Assembly: GCA_903911455.1 (NCBI GenBank)
Contig: CAIWDQ010000396.1
Coordinates: 1-11,084 of the forward strand
Direction of reading: 5' to 3'
Length of the DNA stretch: 11,084 bases
DNA from: an uncultured bacterium
GTDB lineage: Bacteria; Bacteroidota; Bacteroidia; Bacteroidales; JACABE01
The notes beneath the pieces were generated by a model. The model ran no database searches. It saw only the letters and a list, made by a program, of their open reading frames with translations, and was not told where the DNA came from. This document shows positions 1 to 9,100 of this stretch, piece after piece (the first letter of the stretch is position 1; each line of letters starts with the position of its first letter). Made by a program: the position numbers and the translations under genes.

Positions 1-34
1 GAAAATATAATTACTATAATTTAATTTTTTTTTT

Positions 35-42
35 TATTTTTG
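35..42 (+). promoter_or_regulatory. Candidate Bacteroidota -7 promoter box
   Basis: The bases TATTTTTG match the TAnnTTTG -7 consensus used by the primary sigma factor of Bacteroidota. The match is seen in the sequence; its use as a promoter is inferred. No convincing TTG -33 element lies about 20 bases upstream, where the DNA is plain A/T. If it is used, transcription would begin near 48-52 and leave a leader of about 70-75 bases. An 11-T run (25-35) abuts the box, so such a match could also arise by chance in this composition. Confidence 0.35.
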
Positions 43-84
43 TAGGATTATTAGAAATAATGAATAAGAAACAATTAAACATAG

Positions 85-121
85 AAAAATAAATAAATAA
101 ACAATAAATAATTCAATTACA
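85..121 (+). promoter_or_regulatory. A-rich leader before the start codon, no Shine-Dalgarno
   Basis: The bases before the start are almost only A and T. They include three AAAT copies (87-98) and several TAA triplets, and there is no GGAG-like sequence. Bacteroidota generally start translation without Shine-Dalgarno pairing and favour A-rich, unstructured leaders, so this is a normal initiation region for the group. It does not decide between the ATG at 122 and the in-frame ATG at 140. Confidence 0.4.
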
Positions 122-196
122 ATGAACAAAATTTACATTATGAAAAAGTTTATGCTTTTTGCATTTGCTTTTTTGCTTACAACTTTCGTTTCAGCT
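122..196 (+). other. Signal peptide region (residues 1-25)
   Basis: Residues 1-9 contain lysines K3, K8 and K9. Residues 10-23 are hydrophobic (FMLFAFAFLLTTFV), and S24-A25 before Q26 makes a typical type I signal peptidase site. There is no lipobox cysteine, so it is not a lipoprotein. Starting at M7 (base 140) would still leave an intact signal peptide. Confidence 0.9.
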
Positions 197-3100
197 CAGT
201 CAGTTGTTGTTTTTCATGAAAATTTTGAGTTGCCTTCATTAGGAGATAGCTTAATTTCATCAGCGGACTCATTGGGTACGCCAACAACAAACTTTAGACC
301 TTGGGCTATTTCAACAAATTTATTTAGAGAAGGGTTAAGAGCAGATACTAATACTCTTCAGCCTAATAAGACAATTTATTTAACATCATCGTCTTTTAGT
401 ACTGTTGGAAATACGTATGTAATTCTATCATTTTCTCAAATCTGTAAATTATTTTTCTCAGATGGGGGTTTTATTGAAGTCTCAACTGATAATGGTGTGA
501 CATGGATCACATTGACTCCTTCTCAATATCTAGGGACAGGAACTATGATCCAAAACAAGTTCTCTGAAAACGCTTATACTAACTGGTTGCCGGGTGATAC
601 ATTAACTAAACCTAATAATACCTGGTGGAAAGATGAGCAATTTGATATTTCTGCAATAGCAGCTAATCAAACTAATGTTAAAATTCGTTTTAGATATTTT
701 TCTACAGGTTCAGTATCATCAGCTGGAAGATATGGATGGATATTAGATAATATTAAAGTAACTGCCAGCCCTTGTGAATTGAATCCTCCAACTGTAAATC
801 CATATGCTTTGGTGCAAGGGAATATTAGTACTGGAGGACCATACACTATCTCAACTTATGCAAAAGATTATTCAAGAATTGATTCAGTATATGTTCAATA
901 TCAAGTTGGATCTGCCCCATATGTTAATTTAAGAATGAATAAACTTGCTACTCCTGTATATCCTAATGACTCAGCTTATTCAATTGGTATTCCATTCCCT
1001 GGATGGGGTAAGATTGTAAATTATCGTATTTTTGCAGTTGACTCATCATGTGCTAATGTTCAAGGAGTTGCGCCAGCTACAGGAAACTATACTTTTACTA
1101 CAGTTTATACTGGAACCGGTTTGCCTCTTGATGCAGGGGTTACACAAATTACAGCACCAAGTGGGGCTGGAATGCTAGTAGGAACACCTGTAGTAGTTAA
1201 AGCTAATTTGAAGAACTTTGGTACACATGTATTAAGGAAAGCTACATTTAAAACTTTATGTAATGGTTTAGTTTATTCAACTATCAGACTTGATAGTCTT
1301 GTACAGAATGCTGTTTCATTAAATGATACAGCTGCAATAATTACTGGATTAACACCTGGTTTATATACACTTAAAGTATGGGCAGAACAACCAAATGATA
1401 GTTTAGATCAAAATAATATTAATGATACAGCATATTCTTCTTTCTTTGTTTGTTCATCATTATTTAATGGTAACTACACTATTGGAGGTACGCCGGGCCC
1501 AAATAACTATCCTACATTTAATGCGGCTCTTACAGGTTTAGTTTCTTGTGGTGTAAGTGGCCCAACAGTTTTCAATGTTGCGCCAGGCACATATAATGAA
1601 CAATTAGTTTTTCCAGCAATACCAGGTACATCAGCAGTTAACACTGTTACATTCCAGGCTGCTAATGGAGATAGTACTTCTGTTATATTAACAAATAATG
1701 CTACTACAGCTGCAACAAATTATCTTGTCAGCTTTTCGGGGGGGCAGTATATAACATTTAAGTCAATGACTTTTAGTCCAACAAATTCTGCATATTCAGC
1801 TTCTGTTCGAATTAATGCAAATTCTAACTTACTATCTTTCTTAAATAATGTATTTGTTGCAGCTTCAGCTAGTACTGATACGTTGATAAGAAATAATACA
1901 GGTATTGCAAGCTCATCACTTACTTTTATGCGTAACTATTTTAAAGGTGGTAAAGTTGGGCTTTCTTTAACTGGTGTTTCTACTTCAAGTTTATGCCAAA
2001 ATATTGTAATCAAATACAATACTTTTTATAATCAAGCAACCCGACCAGCATATTTCCAATTTATAAATGCACTGGATTTTGGGTATAATTATATTAATAA
2101 TGATGCATTAGTAACTACAGGAGATGGTATGTATATAGTAAATCTACTAAATCAATGGAAGTTTTACAACAATCGATTTATATATGCTTCAGGAACAAGA
2201 TTATTTAGTATATGGTCATGTTCTGGAACTTCAGGTAATGAAGCTATATTTGCTAATAACCAACTTTCTTTAAGTGGGGCAGGAGCTTTACATATGGTTG
2301 ATTTTGCTGGAGGTTGTAGCTATATTAAATTTATTTTTAATAATTTTAATGGAAATTCAACTAATGCTACTTATAATCTTTTCTGGCTAAATAATGCAAA
2401 TGGGGCTAACTCTTATTTATATTTTGAAAATAATATTTTTAAATGTTCAGGAACAGGTGTAGGAAATTTAATGAATGTAGGCTATGCAAATGCTATTCCT
2501 GGAAATAATATAGTTTTTGATTATAATGATTATTTTACTAGTAAAACCACTTTTGGTACTATTAATCCTACTACAGCAGCTAATTTTACAGCATGGAAAG
2601 CCTTAACAGGACAAGATGCAAGTTCATTAAATATTGATCCATATTTTACATCTAATACTGATCTTCATGAAGCTAATGGTTTGCTTTGGAAAGCGGGTAC
2701 ATCAGGTTCAAATGGCGTGTTCTTAACAAATGCACCTGTAGATATTGATGGTCAATCAAGACCAGATCCTCCATGTATTGGATCAGATGAATTTGTACCT
2801 CCTCCATTTGATGCTTCTGCTCAATTAATACTTAGCCCTATTGGTGCTTGTGGTCTTTCCTCAGCAGAAACAGTAAAGGTTGTTCTTAAAAATGTAGGAA
2901 GTGCAATTATACCATTAGATAGTTTAAAAGTTACTTATGGTATAGTTAATTCAAGTGGAAGTATAGTAGATGTTATCATTCCTGAAACAGTTCACAAACA
3001 ATTTGCAATTGGTGATACTATACAATATACTTTTTTAACTAAAAGAGATATGAATGTTACAAACTATCATAGAGACTCTATATATACATTTAAAGCATGG

Positions 3101-6100
3101 ACTATTTTAGTAAATGATTTAAATGCAATAAATGATTCTACTTCTATGGGAGTGGCATCTTATTATTTGCCACCAGCCCCAACTTATGATCCAGTACCAC
3201 CTATTCCATATGGAACAACAGGTGTTACAGTTCATGTGCATACTTATGGCTATCCTGTAAAATGGTTCCATACTCCTACCGGAGGGACAAGTTTTTATAC
3301 TGACACTACTTATACAACAGGTTATATGTATCTTTCAGATACTTCATATCTTCAGACACAAACTGGATATTTGTTAAATACTATAGTAGGTACTGGGACA
3401 AATGTTAATACTACTACCACTTATCCAACACCTTATGGGCAATGGTATAATGGATCAAAAGAACAGTATCTTATTTTAGCTTCAGAATTAGTCGCTTTAG
3501 GAGTTCAGCCTGGCCCTATCCAATCACTTGGATTTAATCTTGTTTCTGCCTATACAGGTACTCCAATGAATAATTATACTATTAAAATAGGGTCTTCAGC
3601 ATTAAGCGCTCTTACTACTTCATTTGTGAATGGTTTGACCACTGTATACACTAGTACTACTCCTCTTACTCCCACTGTTGGCTGGAATCAATACACTTTT
3701 TCTACTCCTTTTGTTTGGGATGGTGTAAGTAATATTGTAGTTGAAAACTGTTTTGACAATTATCCAAATGGATATACAACAAATGGTGTTGTTTATAATA
3801 GTACCACAAGTTTTAATTCATGTTTATATTATTATTCTGATGGTGGAGGTGTTTGTCCTTATGCAACAGGAACAACATCAACACTAAGGCCTAATATGCG
3901 ATTAATGTCAACGTTTACAGGCTGTACAAGTACTAGATCACAATTAGCTTTGAATGTAATGCCACGTCCTGCAAGGGATCCTGCATTAAAAGCAGCAACA
4001 GTTCCTTATCAAGGTTGTGGAATGGGATTAACTCCTGTTACTATTAAAATTTATAACATAGGTTATGATACTATTAAGCCAACTTCAGGTTTGCAAGCAT
4101 ACTATAATGTAAATAACGGAGCAAATATAGCTACAGAAAACATTACAAATCTTACTATAAAACCTAATGATACTGCTTATTATACATTTAATACTCAAGC
4201 TGATTTATCTGCTCATGTTACTACAATGTCATATAAGATACATGCATACGTACAAATGTCCAATCTAAATGATAATCCAAATCATCAGAATGACTCTGTA
4301 ACATCTGCTTCAATAGGCTCTCTTTATACTCCTTATCCACCAACTGTTCAAGACATAACTATTCCTTTTGGTTATCCTGCTTCTCTTACTGCTATTATTA
4401 ATGGAAGTGATACTTTATGGTGGTATAGTGCACTAACCGGAGGCTCATTATTGTGGGGCCCAGGTTCAGGTACTGGTACTTTCCAGACAACTTATTTATT
4501 TGGGGATACTACTTTTTATGCTGAAGCTAGCAAAGGTTGTCATGGCTTAAGGTCTCCTTTACATGTTCACGTTGGTCCACCACCACAAGTTGATGCAAGT
4601 ATGACAGGTGTTACTAGTCCAATAGGTTCGGTAAACTCAGGAGTTTCTGTCCCAGTAAAAGCCAGATTGAAAAATTCAGGTTTAATAGCTTTAACATCTG
4701 CACAAATAGGATGGAATATCAATGGAGGTCCAATAACAAACTATTCATGGACTGGAAACTTAGCTCCAGGAACTGATACAAATATTACTTTAACTACTAT
4801 GAATTTCTTCCCTGGGTATTATTGTGTAAAGGCTTGGTCGTACTTACCAAACAGTATCGCAGATCAGATCCCATTTAATGATACAACCTATAATTGTTTT
4901 AATGCTTGTTTACACGGCACATATACTATTGGTGATACCACTGGTGGAGTTCAACGTGATTTCCCTAATTTTACTACAGCTGTTACTACTTTAAGAGCAG
5001 GTGGAGTTTGTAATAATGTTACCTTTCTTGTTGATACAGGTCTTTATACTGAGCAAATTAAAATACCTAAATTAATGGGTTCTTCATCTACAAATACAGT
5101 AACCTTTAAACCTGCAATCAATGCAAATAATGACAGCACTAAAGTAAGATTACAATATGGTCCTTCATCAACTGCTAACTATACTGTAAAACTTGATAGT
5201 GCCAATTATATAATATTCCAAAATATGTCAATTATAACAACTGGGTCATCTTATGGACATGTTGTAGAATTAGCACATGGCGCAAGTTATAATACTTTTA
5301 CAAATAATGTTATCCAATCACCTTCAATAGCAAGTTCATTCTTTGCCGGTATCTATAGTGACAGTACGATAATGACAAATAACTATAATACTTTTACAAA
5401 TAATAGAATTCTTAATTCTTATTATGGTATTTATTTATATGGAATAAGTTCAAGTATTAAAGCTAAAGGGAACTATATAAGTGGAAATGATATTAATGGT
5501 TTCTATTTTGGAGGTATCTATTCTTCGTATCAAGATTCATTAATGATTAAGAAGAATAAATTGACCTCAGTAGTTTCTTCCGGTAATGCATATGGTATTT
5601 ACTTGAATTATGTTACAAACGCTATAGAAGTTACTAAAAATCAACTTGTGTTAAATAACTCTGGGACTTATAATGGGATGTATTTCAATAATTGCTCAAG
5701 TACAGATCCTGCAAGAGGATTTATTGCAAATAATACTGTATCTGTGACAGGTGGTATTACTTCTTCTGTTAGCTCTGGTTTGAATTCAGTTAATTCAAGT
5801 TATTTAAACTTTATGGCCAATTCATTTAATGTAGGAGTAATCTCTACAAGTGGTAGGACATTATATGTAAATGGAGGAGGACATCTTAAATTATTTGATA
5901 ATAACTTTGTAAATTCAGGTGGTGGTTTTGCTTATTATATGTCAACTGCTACATCAGTTGATACTGCAGATTATAATAATATTTATTCAACAGGAACAAA
6001 TTTAGCATACTGGACAAGTAATCAAACAAGTTTGTCAAATTTAAAAGCTTCAGCAAATGGGAATGAATTACATTCTATTGCACTAGATCCAGTATTCATT

Positions 6101-9100
6101 TCTCCAACTAATTTACATCTAGCATCAACTAATTTAAGTGCTACAGGTAAATATTTAAGTTCTGTAACTAATGATATTGATGGGAAAATAAGAGCAATTA
6201 TACCTACTATAGGAGCTGTTGAAGTCTCATTATTACATAATGATTTTGGGGTTATAAGTGTCTTATTCCCTAATCCTACCGAAAATGAAAATGCAAATAT
6301 TAATGTTAAATGTATTATTAAGAATTTTGGGTTAGATACAAAAACTCAAATTCCTGTTCACTTTAAAATTAATGGGGGATTAACTGTTTATTCAACTACA
6401 GTTTTAGATACTGTTCCTCCAGGAACAACCGATATTGTAACTTTCCCAATTAATCAGAATTTTATTGTGCCAGCTGGTGCTAATACAATTAAAGCTTATA
6501 CTTCATTAGGAGGTGACTCAAACACATTTAATGATACTGTTACTAAAGCTTTCTATGGTAATCCGCTTTATGATGCTCAGCTTGTTTCGATGCAGCAAAT
6601 AAATGGTGGGTGTAATCTTACTACTGATACAGTAAGAATAACTATTAAGAATAATGGTATAAATCAGATTAATGGAGGCTTGAGAGCTTATTATCAAGTT
6701 TTAGGTAGTAGCTTTGTTGCTAATGAAATTGTTCCAAGTGTAATAAATTCTGGAAGTACTTTAACATATAAATTTAATACTCCTGTAGGGTTGTTTGCTA
6801 CTGCATATGACTCTGCTTATACTATTAATGCTTGGGTAAAATTGCTTGGGGATAATATTTCATTCAATGATAGCGCATCTATTGTGGTAGCTTCATTACA
6901 TACTCCTCCTAGTCCGGTTGTTAGTAATGTAACTGTTCCTTATGCTGCACCTGCAACACTAACTGCTGTTTCACCTAGTAACGACCAAAATTATTGGTAT
7001 GCTGCTCAAACTGGAACAACACAATTAGGAAGTGGCAATACTTATATTACACCTTATCTATATAATACTACAACTTATTATGTAGAATCAAAATCTGGTG
7101 CTGATGTTATAGTAGGAGCCGGTACTATTAATCAATCATACCCATTTAATGCTAATTATGGTTATTCAAGAAGTGCTTCAATCTATCAAAGTAATGAAAT
7201 TGGTAGAAATGGATTGATCAGTCAACTTCAATGGCAAGTTGCAACATCTTCACCAACCAGCGTTCCTGTGAAAATTTACATAAAGCAAGTATCACCTTCT
7301 ACAACTAATTTAACATCTCAAACTTGGGCTAATCTAATTTCAGGAGCTGCATTAGTATATAGTGGTACTAATACATTTAATTCGTTAGGATGGAATAATA
7401 TCAATCTTAATGTTCCGTTTACTTATAGTTCTGGGAATTTAATAGTTCTGTGTGAAGCTAATTATGGAAGTGGTGGTAGCAGTTCGTATCCTATTTTCTA
7501 TGGTTCATCTACAACTAACTCTACTCATGAATTCTTTACACAAAATATTACTCCTCCAACATCTGCCGGAACTTTAGGTAATACAAGGCCTAACATAAGA
7601 GTTCTTCTTTCACAACCAGGTTGTACTAGTGCAAGAGTTCCATTAATTGCAAATGTTAACCCACAGCCTTCTATTGATGCTGGTGTAGTTGCAATTACTG
7701 CTCCATCAACAGCAGTTAATTTAACTACTCACGAAGCTATTTCAGTTAATGTTAAAAACTATGGTTTAGCTCCAATAAATGGTGGATTTTATATAGATTT
7801 TCAGATTGATAATGGCCCAATAGTTTCTGAACTACGTCCAAATGATACCATATTATCAAATGCTACTAAATCAATAACATTAACTCATACAGGAGATTTT
7901 GGTCTTAACGGAGTTACATATAATATAAAAGCATGGACTGTTTTATCTAATGATGCAACTGCATTGAATGATTCAGCTTCTAAGACTGTTACTAACAACC
8001 CACCTGTATATTGTATATCTGCTGCTACTTCTACAGCTGGTTCTGATATTGGTAATGTTAACTTTGCAGGTATTAATAATGGTGTTGCTGCACCGGTTTT
8101 AGGGAATAATATGGCAACAGGAACTTATTCAAACTTCACATCTACTGTAGCTCCGGGAGTTGTAATCCCTGGGTTTACTTATACCATGACTGTAAGTTTA
8201 ATAACTACTTTAAATACTATGCCAACAGGTAAATGTAACGTATATATAGATTATAATAGAAATGGAGTATGGGATGCTACAGATTTAGCTGGAACTATTA
8301 CCTTTACAACTGCTAGTAATGTTATGCCTGTACAGATTTCTATACCTTCTACTGCATCGATTGGATTAACTAGAATGAGAGTTGTATTTGATCAGAATAA
8401 CATTGCTCCGGCTTGTAATACATATACAACAGGTGAAACAGAAGACTATACTCTTGCAATAATTCCTCCTATTACTAATGATGCTGGAATCCCTAGTATA
8501 AATACTCCTACTAAATTTATATCTTATGGTCCTTTATTGAATATTAGTCCTAGAGTTTTAGTGAGAAACTATGGTACTGATTCATTAGGAAGTGTATCTG
8601 TTAATGTAAATATTAATGGTATTAATCTACCTTCTCAACAATTCTATTTCAATCCAAAAGTTGCTCTTGATACTAATAATCTTCTTCTTAATCCGATGCC
8701 AATAAACTTTGGGTGGAATAATTTAACGGTTTATACTTCAAATCCTAATGGCGGTATCCCTCAGGATAATAATTTTATCAACGATACAATTCATTTAAGA
8801 TTCTTTAAAGAATATTCAACTTCACCAGCATATAATGATGATTTTGAAACTAACTATTATTGGTATGTTCCCGATACATCTGGAGGTACTCCAATAAATA
8901 ATTTATGGGCTCAAGGAACACCAAATAAATCTGTTATAAATTATTCACATGGCGGTAGTGGAAAAGCATGGGTTACTGATTTAACTAATAATTACCCAAA
9001 TAGTAATAAGAGTTATTTATATTCTCCAGCATTTAATATTAGTACAAATGCCCCTGATTCATTGAAATTCTGGCAATGGAGACAACTTGGTACAGGTGCA

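Noticed and set aside
9..21. Short inverted repeat AATTA-CTA-TAATT before the T run, as a terminator stem
   Set aside because: Five A/T pairs cannot form a stable stem. If the T run belongs to an upstream terminator, its stem is not within the window.
60..92. Ten-codon frame ATG...TAA in the leader (MNKKQLNIEK), a possible leader peptide
   Set aside because: Such short frames arise easily in A-rich leaders. There is no attenuator hairpin or run of a regulatory amino acid beside it.
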